Source: DASXSB01 sp036506275 (lineage in GTDB: Bacteria > Methylomirabilota > Methylomirabilia > Rokubacteriales > CSP1-6). Taken from it: a stretch of DNA of 64,000 bases. Each line of letters starts with the position of its first letter. Positions within the stretch are counted from its first letter, which is position 1. Positions 55,254-64,000 of the stretch are shown piece by piece. The notes under the pieces were generated by a model. It searched no databases. It saw only the letters and a program-made list of their open reading frames with translations, and was not told where the DNA came from. The position numbers and the translations under genes are program-made. The stretch is taken from NCBI GenBank assembly GCA_036506275.1, contig DASXSB010000010.1:62001-126000 (forward strand). The letters run 5' to 3'.

Positions 55254-56021
55254 CTAGCGCCGGCCGTTACCGTGCAGCAGCGCGCGCGCAGTCCCCGCCG
55301 CCTCCGACCGCGGATACTCGTGCACGACGCGCTGCCACGTCTGCTGCGCGCGCGGACCGTCGCGCAGGCTCGCGTAGCACAGACCCATCTTCACGAGCGC
55401 GTCCGGCGCCTTCGCCTGCAGTCCTCCGTAGTCCAGCACCTTTCCGAACTCGAGCGACGCTTGCCGGTAGTCGCGCTGCGCGTAGTACGCCTCCGCGATC
55501 CAATACTGCGCGTTCACCGCGAGGGGATGACGCGGATAGGTGGCGATGAAGTCGGTGAAGTCCAGAACGGCCTGGCCATGCTCGCGCGCTCGGAAGGTGG
55601 CGAGCGCGGCCGCGTAGGCGCGCTCCGCGGGGCCCATCACGGCCGCCGTCTCCCGCGGCGCGCGTTCGTCCGCAACGGGACGCGCGGGCGGGCTCGGCGC
55701 CGCCATCCGCAGCGCGTCCACGGCCCCACGGGTGTCCCGCGCCGCCGTTTCCGCCGCGTCCACGCGCGCGGTGAGCGTCGCCAGGCGCTGCTGCGCGTCG
55801 GTGATCGTTCCCTGCAGCTCGACGATCCGCACCTCCGCCGTGCTCAGCTCCGTTCGCAGGCGCGCCGCCTCGTCGGCGGCGGCATCGCGCGCCTGCCGCA
55901 GCGTCGCCGCGTCCTCGCGCAACTGCGCGACGTCGGCCTCCACGTGCCGGAGGGCGCTGCGAGTGGCGCAGCCGGTGGCGACGAAGGCGAGGAACAGCAC
56001 GCCGAGAAGGGGAAATCTCAT
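55254..56021 (-). CDS. CpoB/YbgF-like lipoprotein
   Basis: This 255-residue protein has a lipoprotein signal ending VATGC, with lipidation expected at Cys18. A long coiled-coil segment (about 25-105) follows, then a Pro-rich linker and a C-terminal tetratricopeptide region (about 130-250). This is the CpoB layout (trimerising helix plus TPR), which links cell-wall synthesis and the Tol-Pal system. tol-pal genes are not in the window, but they may lie elsewhere. ATG at 56021 follows a good promoter. Confidence 0.82.
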   Translation of the reverse strand: MRFPLLGVLFLAFVATGCATRSALRHVEADVAQLREDAATLRQARDAAADEAARLRTELSTAEVRIVELQGTITDAQQRLATLTARVDAAETAARDTRGAVDALRMAAPSPPARPVADERAPRETAAVMGPAERAYAAALATFRAREHGQAVLDFTDFIATYPRHPLAVNAQYWIAEAYYAQRDYRQASLEFGKVLDYGGLQAKAPDALVKMGLCYASLRDGPRAQQTWQRVVHEYPRSEAAGTARALLHGNGRR

Positions 56022-56034
56022 GGTGCTGGCAGCG

Positions 56035-56064
56035 ACCGTAGCACGCAGCCGAAAGCGAAGTCAA
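56035..56064 (-). promoter_or_regulatory. Promoter for the cpoB-like gene
   Basis: On the minus strand TTGACT (56059-56064) and TACGGT (56035-56040) are separated by 18 bases. The start would be near 56028, giving a very short leader. No Shine-Dalgarno is visible before the ATG. Confidence 0.5.
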
Positions 56065-56119
56065 AAAACGGGGCGTCGTGAGCCCTACTTCTAGATAAGT
56101 ATTATGGATATCGCTGTAA

Positions 56120-57304
56120 CTACTTCAACTTTATGACATCCACGTATTCTCCGTCTTCGACGGTGGTATCGCCTTCGAGGACGGCGAGGCCGTCCGCGAG
56201 CACCATCGAACGCAAAATGGCCGAGCCTTGCTCGCCCGTCAGCCGCGCGCGGTACTCGTGTCCATCGGCGCGCAGCATGACTCTGAGATACCCGCGGCGT
56301 CGGCCGGGATTCGCGATGCGCCCGTCCGCGCGCGCGCGGATCCGCGGCCGATCGAGGTCGCGATGGCCGGCCAGGCGCAGCAGTGCCGGCCGCACGAACA
56401 GCTCGAAGGTCACCATCGCCGACACGGGGTTTCCCGGCAGCCCGAAGACAGAGCGCCCCTGCCACGAACCAAACGTGATCGGCTTGCCCGGCCGCATGGC
56501 GACGCGCCAGAGAAGCAGCTCGGCCCCCACCCGAGTGAATGCGTCCTTCACCACATCGTGCTCACCCACCGACACGCCGGCGGAGGAGATCAGCACGTCC
56601 GCGCTCGCGCCCCAGCGCAGCCGCTCCTCCACCTCGTCCATGCGATCGCGCGCTACCCCGAGATTCATGGGCTCGGCACCCGCTTCCAGCACCTGCGCCA
56701 TCAGCGAGTACGTGTTCGTGTTCGGAATCGCTCCCGGACCGGGCTCGGTGCCGAGATCGGCGAGCTCGTTGCCGGTGGAGAGAATGGCGACGCGCGGACG
56801 CCGGTGCACGGCCACGCGGGGACGTCCGAGCGTCGCCAGCAATCCGATTTCGGCCGCGCCCACGCGGTGGCCGGGCTCGAGCACGATGTCGCCCGGGCGC
56901 ACGTCTTCGCCGGCGTTCCGTACGTAGTCGCCGGGCTTCACGGCGCGCTTGAGCACGATGCGCGCCTCGTCGGCGTCCACGTCTTCCTGGGGCACCACGG
57001 CGTCGGCGCCGCCGGGCATCGGCGCCCCCGTGAAGATCCGCATCGCTTCCCCGGGTCCCACGCGACGGTCGGGCATGGCGCCCGCCGCCACCTTTCCCAC
57101 CACGCGTAACGTGGCGGCGTCGGTGTCCTCGGAACGGATGGCGTACCCGTCCATCGACGAGTTCGCCCACGGCGGGATCTCACGGGTGGAGACCACCGTC
57201 TCGGCGAGCACGCGACCGAGGGCGGCCAGGAGCTCGACGCGCTCGGTTTCGAGCGGCCGCACGTGGGCCAGGATCCGTGCTCGAGCTTCTTCGACGGTCA
57301 GCAC
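56120..57304 (-). CDS. moeA: Molybdopterin molybdenumtransferase
   Basis: This 394-residue protein has the MoeA domains in order: an N-terminal region, MPGGADAVVPQED, a central molybdopterin-binding part with STGNEL and SAGVSVGEHD, and a C-terminal domain. It inserts molybdate into molybdopterin-AMP. GTG at 57304 is chosen; no alternative is better. moaA at 33786 is the other cofactor gene in the window. Confidence 0.94.
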   Translation of the reverse strand: MLTVEEARARILAHVRPLETERVELLAALGRVLAETVVSTREIPPWANSSMDGYAIRSEDTDAATLRVVGKVAAGAMPDRRVGPGEAMRIFTGAPMPGGADAVVPQEDVDADEARIVLKRAVKPGDYVRNAGEDVRPGDIVLEPGHRVGAAEIGLLATLGRPRVAVHRRPRVAILSTGNELADLGTEPGPGAIPNTNTYSLMAQVLEAGAEPMNLGVARDRMDEVEERLRWGASADVLISSAGVSVGEHDVVKDAFTRVGAELLLWRVAMRPGKPITFGSWQGRSVFGLPGNPVSAMVTFELFVRPALLRLAGHRDLDRPRIRARADGRIANPGRRRGYLRVMLRADGHEYRARLTGEQGSAILRSMVLADGLAVLEGDTTVEDGEYVDVIKLK

Positions 57305-57351
57305 ACCGGTACTCTACCGCGAACCCGGCGCCGGTGCCGGGGCCGGAACGG

Positions 57352-58461
57352 TCAGTGTCCGCCGTGGGGGAGGTTGAGGGCGGGCTTGAAGCGCGTGAAG
57401 AACCAGCGGCGGCTCAAGACGAACAGCGCGAAGAAGCCGGCCGTAATGGCGACGTCCCGGATGCCGAGGGGCAGGCTCGCCGTCGTGGACACGGACGGAA
57501 AGATCGTGAGGACGCGTTCGAGGAAGATCGCGACCAGCCCGAGGAGCGCGATCACGAACAGCGGCGCGTGCCGCTGCGGAGGTCGGCCCGTGAGCCGCTT
57601 CAGGAGGTAGGCGAAGGGGATGAGCCATCCCCCCACGAACACGACCCACGCCAGCGTGAGCCAGGGCTGGACGAAGAAGCGGCGCAGGAAGAAGCGCGTC
57701 TCCACGGGAACATTGCCGTACCAGATGACGAGGTACTGCGACCAGAAGAAGTACATCCACATGATCGACATCGCGAACTGGAGCTTGGCCACGTCCTGCA
57801 CGGCCCCCGGCGGCACGGTGGCGAGGCCGCGGGCGTTGGCGCGGATCGTGAGAATCGAGAGGAGCGCGAAGCCCGTGTAGAGCGTGCTCACCACGAAGTA
57901 GCCGCCGAAGAGGCCGCTGTACCACACGGGGTCGAGCGACATGATGAGGTCGTAGCCCCACAGCGACAGCACCACCACCCAGAGAATGAGCAGGATGGTC
58001 GCGAGCCGGTTGCGACGGGCGCGCTCGACCTCGCTCCCGGGCGGGATCGGGTCGCGCAGGAGCGCGCGCGCGAACAGGAAGCAGACCCCGAACAGCACCG
58101 CCGCCCCCGCCAGCGTGCGCGCCCAGAAGAACGGGACGTTCAGCCACACCGCCTTCACGGGGACCGGATTGGTGACCCACGAATAGAGCGCGCTCTGACC
58201 GGCGTAGAGCAAGGCGATGAGCACGAAGGAGACCGGCAGGAAGCCGGCGGTGGTGAGCGCGATCCGCCGCACGCTCGGCGACCACCGCGCCTCCGTCAAC
58301 TGCATCATGCCGGCGATGGCCGGTCCGGTGACGGCGAGGCCCGACCAGAAGAGCACGTTGACGAGATAGATCGACCACACGCGGGGGGCGTCGGCGGAGC
58401 CGACGCCGAGCGCGAAGGCGATGACGCCCACCACTGCCACCAGGCCCCAGAAGACCGTCAT
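57352..58461 (-). CDS. actF: Alternative complex III, ActF subunit
   Basis: This 369-residue membrane protein has about ten helices and resembles ActF, the NrfD-like smaller relative of ActC in alternative complex III. ATG at 58461 lies 7 bases after the actE stop. It is the last gene of the act operon. With ActC it forms the quinol-side membrane part. Confidence 0.88.
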   Translation of the reverse strand: MTVFWGLVAVVGVIAFALGVGSADAPRVWSIYLVNVLFWSGLAVTGPAIAGMMQLTEARWSPSVRRIALTTAGFLPVSFVLIALLYAGQSALYSWVTNPVPVKAVWLNVPFFWARTLAGAAVLFGVCFLFARALLRDPIPPGSEVERARRNRLATILLILWVVVLSLWGYDLIMSLDPVWYSGLFGGYFVVSTLYTGFALLSILTIRANARGLATVPPGAVQDVAKLQFAMSIMWMYFFWSQYLVIWYGNVPVETRFFLRRFFVQPWLTLAWVVFVGGWLIPFAYLLKRLTGRPPQRHAPLFVIALLGLVAIFLERVLTIFPSVSTTASLPLGIRDVAITAGFFALFVLSRRWFFTRFKPALNLPHGGH

Positions 58462-58468
58462 GACGGCC

Positions 58469-58975
58469 TCATCGCGCAGCGAGCGTGCGGAGATAGTTCA
58501 CGATGTGCCAGGCTTCCTGCGAGGAGAGCGCCTCGCCGTACGACGGCATGACGGCGCCGCCGGCCACGATGTAGCTGTGCCAGTACCCGTCCGTGCGCGC
58601 CTTCTGGAGATCGGCGTTGGTGAGATCGGGCGGCGGGATGAACTTCGTCGCCACCAGGCCCGTCAGCCCGCCCTTGCCCTCCGGACCGTGACAGGGCACG
58701 CAGAAGGTGGCGAAACGCTCCTTGCCGATGGCCACCGACTCCTGCGACCGGCGCACGGGATTCGCGATCTTGGCCGCCTCCTCGCGCTGCTCCTTCGGCA
58801 ACAGAAGCGTGCCGTCGCGCGGGACGACCCCGGACGGCATCGAAAAAATGCGCTCGCCGGGGACGATCTTCGCGGTCTCGGTCATGTTGTGGTTCCACCG
58901 CCAGACCACCACCGCCCCCATGAGGCCTCCCGCTCCCGCCACGAGCAGGAGCACGAGGATGAAGACGTACTTCAC
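58469..58975 (-). CDS. actE: Alternative complex III, monoheme cytochrome c (ActE)
   Basis: This 168-residue protein has an N-terminal membrane anchor (residues 3-25) and one CVPCH heme site (Cys92, Cys95, His96). A likely axial Met lies in AVMPSYGEAL. GTG at 58975 has AGGAGG at good distance and overlaps the actD stop (GTGA). It would carry electrons out of the complex to an oxidase. Confidence 0.9.
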   Translation of the reverse strand: MKYVFILVLLLVAGAGGLMGAVVVWRWNHNMTETAKIVPGERIFSMPSGVVPRDGTLLLPKEQREEAAKIANPVRRSQESVAIGKERFATFCVPCHGPEGKGGLTGLVATKFIPPPDLTNADLQKARTDGYWHSYIVAGGAVMPSYGEALSSQEAWHIVNYLRTLAAR

Positions 58976-59484
58976 GTACGTACCTCCTCTGCTCCCGCCC
59001 CTCTCAGGATTTCCCGCACGGAGGCGGCCCGATCGGGCGGACAGTGCACGGCGACGCCGAAGCGATCGTTGGTGAACCGCGGGTCGAAGGTCGCGCTCGG
59101 TTTGAGCCGCGGCAATCGGGCGAGGAGGATCATCCCGATGGCGGTGGCGAGGCCGCCGAAGAGGATCGTCAGCTCGAAGGCGATGACCACGAAGGGCGGG
59201 ATGGAGGCCACCGGCTTGCCGCCCGTGACGAGGTTCCACTGCATCGCCGTCCAGATCGTGAGCAGGAAGCCGGAGGCGGTGCCGGTGAGACCGCCGACGA
59301 GGGTGAAGAGGCGCACCGGGCTCACGGGGCGGTCGCGCTCGAGCACGTCCTCGATCTCGTGCACGGGCACCGGCGTGTACACGGACAGATCGTGATACCC
59401 CTTCGCGCGCAGGTTCTCGAGCGCGCGCACGGTGGTATCGACGTGGGCGAACACGCCCAGGATCGTCTCAGTGGTGCCCGGCAT
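58972..59484 (-). CDS. actD: Alternative complex III, ActD subunit (DUF3341)
   Basis: This 170-residue protein has a DUF3341 domain. Two membrane helices (about 62-80 and 98-120) lie between soluble parts, and the N-terminus reads ILGVFAHVDTTVRALENL. ActD is a small structural subunit of the complex. ATG at 59484 overlaps the actC end by 17 bases. Confidence 0.9.
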   Translation of the reverse strand: MPGTTETILGVFAHVDTTVRALENLRAKGYHDLSVYTPVPVHEIEDVLERDRPVSPVRLFTLVGGLTGTASGFLLTIWTAMQWNLVTGGKPVASIPPFVVIAFELTILFGGLATAIGMILLARLPRLKPSATFDPRFTNDRFGVAVHCPPDRAASVREILRGAGAEEVRT

Positions 59485-60838
59485 GCGCCGTGTCCTTCAC
59501 CGGATGCGGAATGGTCTCCTTGACCTCAACGATGGAGAGCGAGGGCATGAGCTTGATGAAGCCGAGGAAGAGGATGAAGAACCACGCGAAGCTGCCGATG
59601 ATGATGGTGGTGTCGGTGATGGTGGGGACGTAGATGCCCCACGTGTAGGGATAGAAGTCGTGGGCGAGCGAAGGCACGATGATGTTGAACCGCTCGAACC
59701 ACATCCCGATGAGGACGAGGACGGACACCACGTAGAGCGCCACCGGGCTCGTGCGCATCCGCCTCCGGAAGAAGATGAGGGGCGACACGCAGTTGCAGAA
59801 ATACATGAGCCAAATCGCCCACGCGTAGGTGCTGGTCGATTTCCAGAAGAGCGACGCCCGCTCGAAGTGATCACCGCTGTACCAGGCCGTGAAGGCCTCG
59901 CACGCGTAGAAGTAGGTGAGCACGAGGCCGGTGACGAGGATCAGCCTCCCCATCGCGTCCAGGTGCTTGTCCTGGATGTAGGGATGGAGCCGGAAGAAAT
60001 GGCGCATGGGCAGCACGAGCACCACCACCATCGCGAAGCCGGAGAAGATGGCGCCGTCCACGAAGAAGGGCGCGAACAGCGTCGAGTGCCAGCCGGGGAC
60101 GAGCGCCATCGCGAAGTCCCACGACACCACGCTGTGCACGGAGAGCACGAGGGGGGTGGCGAGGGCGGCGAGGAGGCCGTAGGCGCGACGGTAGTGACGC
60201 CACTGCGCGTGCTCGCCCTCCCATCCCATCGCCAGCATCGCGTAGATGCGGCGGCGCCAGCCCCCGGAGGCGTCACGGAGGGCGGCGATGTCGGGCACGA
60301 GACCGATGATGAAGAACACCGTGCTGATGGAGAGGTAGGTCGAGATCGCGAACACGTCCCACACCAGCGGCGACCGGAAGTTCGGCCACAGGTAGCGCTG
60401 GTTCGGGTACGGGAGGAGGAAGTACGCGAACCACATGCGGCCGGCGTGGATGAGCGGGAAGAGCCCGGCCGTCATCACGGCGAAGATCGTCATCGCCTCC
60501 GCCGCCCGGTAGATCGACGTGCGCCACCGCGCCCGGAACAGATAGAGGACGGCGGAGATGAGCGTCCCCGCGTGTCCGATGCCGATCCAGAACACGAAGG
60601 TCGTGATGTACATCGCCCACATCTGCGGCGTGCGCTTCCCGGCCGCGCCCATTCCGATCCAGATCTGCCACGTCCAGGCCAGGATCCCCGCCATCAGGAT
60701 GAGCGCCACCACGGACATCCAGAAGAAGTAGAGGCTGCTGGGCGGAGCGAGCGTATGGAGCACGTCGCGGTTGACGTCGGCGAACGTCGGCTCGGACGGG
60801 GTGTCCACGCGCGGCGGCGGCGACGCGGTGACGCTCAT
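59468..60838 (-). CDS. actC: Alternative complex III, ActC subunit (NrfD family)
   Basis: This 456-residue protein has about ten membrane helices of the NrfD/PsrC family, with conserved loops such as GHAGTLISAVLYLF and PNFRSPLVWDVFA. It binds menaquinol or ubiquinol and is the main proton-linked membrane subunit. ATG at 60838 overlaps the actB stop (ATGA). Confidence 0.94.
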   Translation of the reverse strand: MSVTASPPPRVDTPSEPTFADVNRDVLHTLAPPSSLYFFWMSVVALILMAGILAWTWQIWIGMGAAGKRTPQMWAMYITTFVFWIGIGHAGTLISAVLYLFRARWRTSIYRAAEAMTIFAVMTAGLFPLIHAGRMWFAYFLLPYPNQRYLWPNFRSPLVWDVFAISTYLSISTVFFIIGLVPDIAALRDASGGWRRRIYAMLAMGWEGEHAQWRHYRRAYGLLAALATPLVLSVHSVVSWDFAMALVPGWHSTLFAPFFVDGAIFSGFAMVVVLVLPMRHFFRLHPYIQDKHLDAMGRLILVTGLVLTYFYACEAFTAWYSGDHFERASLFWKSTSTYAWAIWLMYFCNCVSPLIFFRRRMRTSPVALYVVSVLVLIGMWFERFNIIVPSLAHDFYPYTWGIYVPTITDTTIIIGSFAWFFILFLGFIKLMPSLSIVEVKETIPHPVKDTAHAGHH

Positions 60839-63732
60839 GAGTGCTCCCGCACGACTTTCTTGAGGTAGGTCACCGACGGCCGCGTCCCCAGCTCGTCGAG
60901 GACGTGGTAGGCGCGGGGCGCCTGCGCGAGCTTGGCGACGGCGCTCCCCTCGTCTTTCAGGTTGCCGAAGGTGATGGCGCTGGTGGGGCACGTCTGCTGG
61001 CAGGCGGTCAGGATGTCGCCGTCGCGGACGGTGCGCTTCTCGTCGCGGGCGCGATCCTTACCGGCCACGATGCGCTGGATGCACATCGTGCACTTCTCCA
61101 TCACCCCCAGCTGCCGCACCACCACGTCCGGATTGAGCTGGATCTCGAGGGGGGACGGGAATTCGTAGTTGTACCAGTTGAAGCGGCGCACGTGATACGG
61201 GCAGTTGTTCCCGCAGTAGCGCGTGCCCACGCACCGGTTGTAGACCTGCCCGTTCAGCCCTTCTTCGGTGCGATAGGCGGCGAACACGGGGCACACCGGC
61301 TCGCACGGCGCCACCTCGCAGTGCTGGCAGAACATGGGCAGATGCATGTTCATGGGATGGTCGGCACGTCCCTCCGCCCACCGTTCCACGCGCAGCCATT
61401 GCACCTGGCGCCCGTACGCCTCCTGCGCCTTGCCCACGATGGGGACGTTGTTCTCGGCCTGACACGCCACCACGCACGCCTGGCACCCGACGCACGCATC
61501 GACGTCGACGGCCATGCCCCACCGGTAGCCCGGGTACTGGTGCGGCGCGTACATGCTCGGGTGGGCGTCGTGGCTGACGCGGCCCCGCAACGCCTCCTCG
61601 CGGGCCGCGCGCAGATCGACGTGGCGCGCGATCTCGCGGCTGTCCTGATCGTGGGTGGCCTGCACGACCGCGAGCGGTCGCCGCGCGCCCGTGCGCGTCA
61701 CGCTCACCCGCACGCCGAGGTAGACGGGACCGCCCGAGGTCTCCTCTGGAGTGGGTGGGAGAAGAGTGGCCGGGTTCATCGAAGTCGGGGGTGCCGCGAC
61801 GTAGCGCGGCACGTGATAGGGAGCGTAACGATGGCCGAGCGGCACCGCCACCGCGTTCGGGTGCAACGACTCCGACACGTAGGCGGGCAGCTCCACGGTG
61901 CCGTGGGGGGAGGTCAGCTTCACGACGTCGCCACGCCTGACGCCGAGCGACTTCGCCATCGCCGTCGGGATCTCGACCCAAGCGTCCCAGGCCGCCTGCG
62001 TCATGCTGTCCGGCGTCTCGTGGAGCCACGAGCGGCTGCCCGCGCGCCCGTCGTAGAACCGGAACGACGGGAACGCGAGCAGCGCGGGCGCGCCGGCATC
62101 GCCCTCGAGCTTCGGCGCCGGCACCTCGACGGGAGCGACGCGCGCGGTGACCGTGGCCGCCGCCACGTCCTTCCACACGCCTCCCTGCCGCAACGCCGCT
62201 TCCCACTGCTGACCGACGAGCGGTTCCCACGCCGACCGCACGTACCGTTCGAAGCTCGCCCACGGAAGCGGGCCCTTGCCTTCTTCGCTGCCGAGCGCGG
62301 TCCGTCCCGCCGCCAGGAGCACGTCCGTCATCGGCCGCGACTCGCGGATGGGCGACATCGTCGGCTGCATGAGACCGATGACGCCCTCGCGCGGCGAGTA
62401 GTCGCCCCAGCTTTCGAGCCAGTGCACGTCGGGAAGGACGAGGGAGGCGAGCGCCGTCGTCTCGTCGGGCTCGTAGGCGAAGCTGACCACGAACGGCACC
62501 TTCCGCGCGGCGTCCGCGAACTTCATGCCCCCCGGCAGCGTGAAGGCCGGATTCACGCGCGGCCCGAGGAGCAACAGCTCGACCTCCCCCGCCGCCATCG
62601 CGCTCACCAGCTTCGCCACGTCGGCGTAGGGAGTGACCTTGCCGTAGGCGGCGTCGGGACCGAAGCGAACCGTCTTGCCCACGTTGCCGGCAGCCGCGTT
62701 GAGAAGATTGATGGCGGTGAGCGTGGCCGTCGCGTTGGGTCCGGTGACGGCCATGCCGCCCCCGATGGCGAGTCCGGGCTTGGCGCGCGCGAACGTCTCC
62801 GCCACGTGGCGGATGGCGTCCACGCCCACGCCGCTCTCGGTCGCCACCGCTCGCACATCGATCCCGGCCGTCGCGTCGGCGAAGCGACGATCGGCGAGGC
62901 CGGCGTCGACCATGGTTTTCAGGATGGCGAGGGCGAGACGTCCCTCCGTCCCCGGGGCGTTCCGCAGCCACTCGTCGGCATTGGAGGCGGTGAGCGACTG
63001 GCGCGGCTCCACGTGGATGAACGTGCCCGCGCGCCCCTCGCGAAATGTGTGCATGCGCGCGAACGCCCGTGCGTACCCGACGTTGCTGAGCCACGTCTCG
63101 ATGAAATCCGCGCCGAAGGAAAGCAGCACTTCCGCCTCTTCGATCGCGTAGTACGGGATGGCGTCGCGCCCGAACGTGACGCGGTTGGCGGCACGGATCG
63201 CCTCGTACGCGAACGGCTCGAACGTCACCCGCGGCCGTGCCCCGAGCGCCTGCGTCCAGCGGTCGAGGAACGTGCCCACGCTCCCGTTCTCGAGCTGGGA
63301 CACGAGCGCGATGGCGCGACCCTTCCCTGCCCCTCGCAGCGCCGTCACGCGCTCGGTGAGGAGCTTCACGCCGTCGTCCCACGCGATCGGCTTCCAGGTG
63401 TCGCCGTCGCGCCGCTGGGGCCCGGGGAAGCGATCGGGCGCGTAGAGGCCTTGCAGCGCCGCCTGCCCGCGAATGCAGAGCGCGCCCTGGTTCACGGGGT
63501 GGTCGGGGTTGCCCTCCAGCTTCACCACGCGCCCTTCCCGATTGCGTGCGATCACGCCGCAGCCGGCCGGACACTCCCGGCACACGGTGGCAAACCACGA
63601 CGCCACCCCCGGAACGAGCTGCTCGTTGGGCACCACGTGCGGGAGCAGACGCTCCGCCGCTTCGTGGCAGCCGCTCATGGCGGCGGCGGCTCCGCTCGTG
63701 GTGACGACCTTGAAGAAATCGCGCCGGTTCAT
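60835..63732 (-). CDS. actB: Alternative complex III, ActB iron-sulfur/molybdopterin-like subunit
   Basis: This 965-residue protein begins with a Tat-type signal (RRDFFK, then AAAAMSGC, possibly also a lipobox). A molybdopterin-oxidoreductase-like B1 domain (about 40-700) follows, then a ferredoxin-like B2 domain (about 740-960) with the four Fe-S binding clusters of cysteines (CVGCQACVVAC, CQHC, CGNNC, CTMC). B1 keeps a complete C-x2-C-x3-C-x27-C set at 51, 54, 58 and 86. ATG at 63732 has GAGG upstream, 21 bases after the actA stop. Confidence 0.94.
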   Translation of the reverse strand: MNRRDFFKVVTTSGAAAAMSGCHEAAERLLPHVVPNEQLVPGVASWFATVCRECPAGCGVIARNREGRVVKLEGNPDHPVNQGALCIRGQAALQGLYAPDRFPGPQRRDGDTWKPIAWDDGVKLLTERVTALRGAGKGRAIALVSQLENGSVGTFLDRWTQALGARPRVTFEPFAYEAIRAANRVTFGRDAIPYYAIEEAEVLLSFGADFIETWLSNVGYARAFARMHTFREGRAGTFIHVEPRQSLTASNADEWLRNAPGTEGRLALAILKTMVDAGLADRRFADATAGIDVRAVATESGVGVDAIRHVAETFARAKPGLAIGGGMAVTGPNATATLTAINLLNAAAGNVGKTVRFGPDAAYGKVTPYADVAKLVSAMAAGEVELLLLGPRVNPAFTLPGGMKFADAARKVPFVVSFAYEPDETTALASLVLPDVHWLESWGDYSPREGVIGLMQPTMSPIRESRPMTDVLLAAGRTALGSEEGKGPLPWASFERYVRSAWEPLVGQQWEAALRQGGVWKDVAAATVTARVAPVEVPAPKLEGDAGAPALLAFPSFRFYDGRAGSRSWLHETPDSMTQAAWDAWVEIPTAMAKSLGVRRGDVVKLTSPHGTVELPAYVSESLHPNAVAVPLGHRYAPYHVPRYVAAPPTSMNPATLLPPTPEETSGGPVYLGVRVSVTRTGARRPLAVVQATHDQDSREIARHVDLRAAREEALRGRVSHDAHPSMYAPHQYPGYRWGMAVDVDACVGCQACVVACQAENNVPIVGKAQEAYGRQVQWLRVERWAEGRADHPMNMHLPMFCQHCEVAPCEPVCPVFAAYRTEEGLNGQVYNRCVGTRYCGNNCPYHVRRFNWYNYEFPSPLEIQLNPDVVVRQLGVMEKCTMCIQRIVAGKDRARDEKRTVRDGDILTACQQTCPTSAITFGNLKDEGSAVAKLAQAPRAYHVLDELGTRPSVTYLKKVVREHS

Positions 63733-63753
63733 GGCCTCATCGCCTCGCGCGCC

Positions 63754-64000
63754 TCAATGATGACAGGTGACACAGTCGAGGGGGGCGTGGGTGCCGCGCG
63801 CCGCGTTCTCGCGCCGGTGGCACTCCACGCACCAGCCCATCGTGAGCGGCGGTGCCGGTGTGCGCACGCCGACCAGATTCAGGAGATCGTTGGCGAGCCG
63901 GGGCCCGGTGCGGGCGGCGACGGTCGTCATCGTCTCCACCGGTCCGTGACACGTCTGACACGCCACGCCCGCCCGCACGTGCGGCTTGTGCGGGAAATAC
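63754..64000 (-). CDS. actA: Alternative complex III, multiheme cytochrome c ActA (3' part)
   Basis: The frame is open through the right edge, so only the C-terminal 80 or so residues are seen. They contain three CxxCH heme sites (CQTCH, CVECH and CVTCH) in the spacing typical of ActA, preceded by FPHKPH. A GTG at 63978 is internal, not the start. ActA is the pentaheme entry to the complex and is first in the operon. Confidence 0.88.
   Translation of the reverse strand, partial: YFPHKPHVRAGVACQTCHGPVETMTTVAARTGPRLANDLLNLVGVRTPAPPLTMGWCVECHRRENAARGTHAPLDCVTCHH

Noticed and set aside
57305..57351. Hairpin between moeA and actF as terminator of the act operon
   Set aside because: CCCGGC/GCCGGG can pair, but there is no U-tract and such pairs are common by chance at this GC content.

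Overview
The window is one continuous stretch of very GC-rich bacterial chromosome (roughly 70 % G+C by eye). Genes are packed tightly: most neighbours on a strand overlap by ATGA or GTGA, or by 8 to 17 bases. GTG starts are frequent. I see no insertion sequence, prophage, CRISPR array or rRNA. A lipoprotein of the Tol-Pal type (CpoB-like), Lgt and a membrane alternative complex III point to a diderm with c-type cytochromes. The combination recalls uncultured soil lineages such as Rokubacteria/Methylomirabilota, but no phylogenetic marker was tested, so this is only a suggestion.

Layout. (1) 1-631: 3' end of an aspartate dehydrogenase gene. (2) 686-11334, minus: an eleven-gene run for 2-hydroxyacid oxidation. 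It holds glcD, glcE and glcF (glycolate oxidase type), a cupin, lutA, lutB and lutC (lactate utilisation type), DUF2203, a HAD hydrolase, trxB and an MFS transporter. (3) 11377-11545: a cluster of perfect short hairpins, including a duplicated 26-base unit. (4) 11552-21638: a 2-oxoglutarate node. korAB lies downstream of a LysR gene, which is divergent from gltBD (glutamate synthase). (5) 21651-33455, minus: a twelve-gene chemosensory operon. It is led by a PilB/GspE-type ATPase fused to a receiver domain, behind a sigma-54-like promoter. It continues with cheY, a CheZ-like gene, a second cheY, cheA, a secreted Cache protein, an MCP, cheW, cheR, cheD, cheB and a STAS gene. The natural reading is control of type IV pilus motility. 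(6) 33786-38631, minus: moaA, a HemQ-like gene, a radical SAM gene and rtcB. (7) 38693-40984: lgt, a divergent ydcF-like gene, a small putative zinc protein and three tRNAs, one of them unusual. (8) 41037-55179, minus: a fourteen-gene chain from dprA, topA, xerC, hslV and hslU through argB, argD, argF, argG, comB, pgsA, plsY and gpsA to galT. (9) 55254-57304, minus: a cpoB-like gene and moeA. (10) 57352-64000, minus: alternative complex III, actF to actA in minus-strand reverse order, with actA cut by the window edge.

How the parts work together. The glc/lut genes would pass electrons from glycolate or lactate to quinone, and alternative complex III would pass them on to cytochrome c. KorAB and GltBD meet at 2-oxoglutarate under a shared LysR regulator. 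The chemosensory operon is the most distinctive element, because the pilus-type ATPase itself carries a receiver domain that the operon's CheA could phosphorylate.
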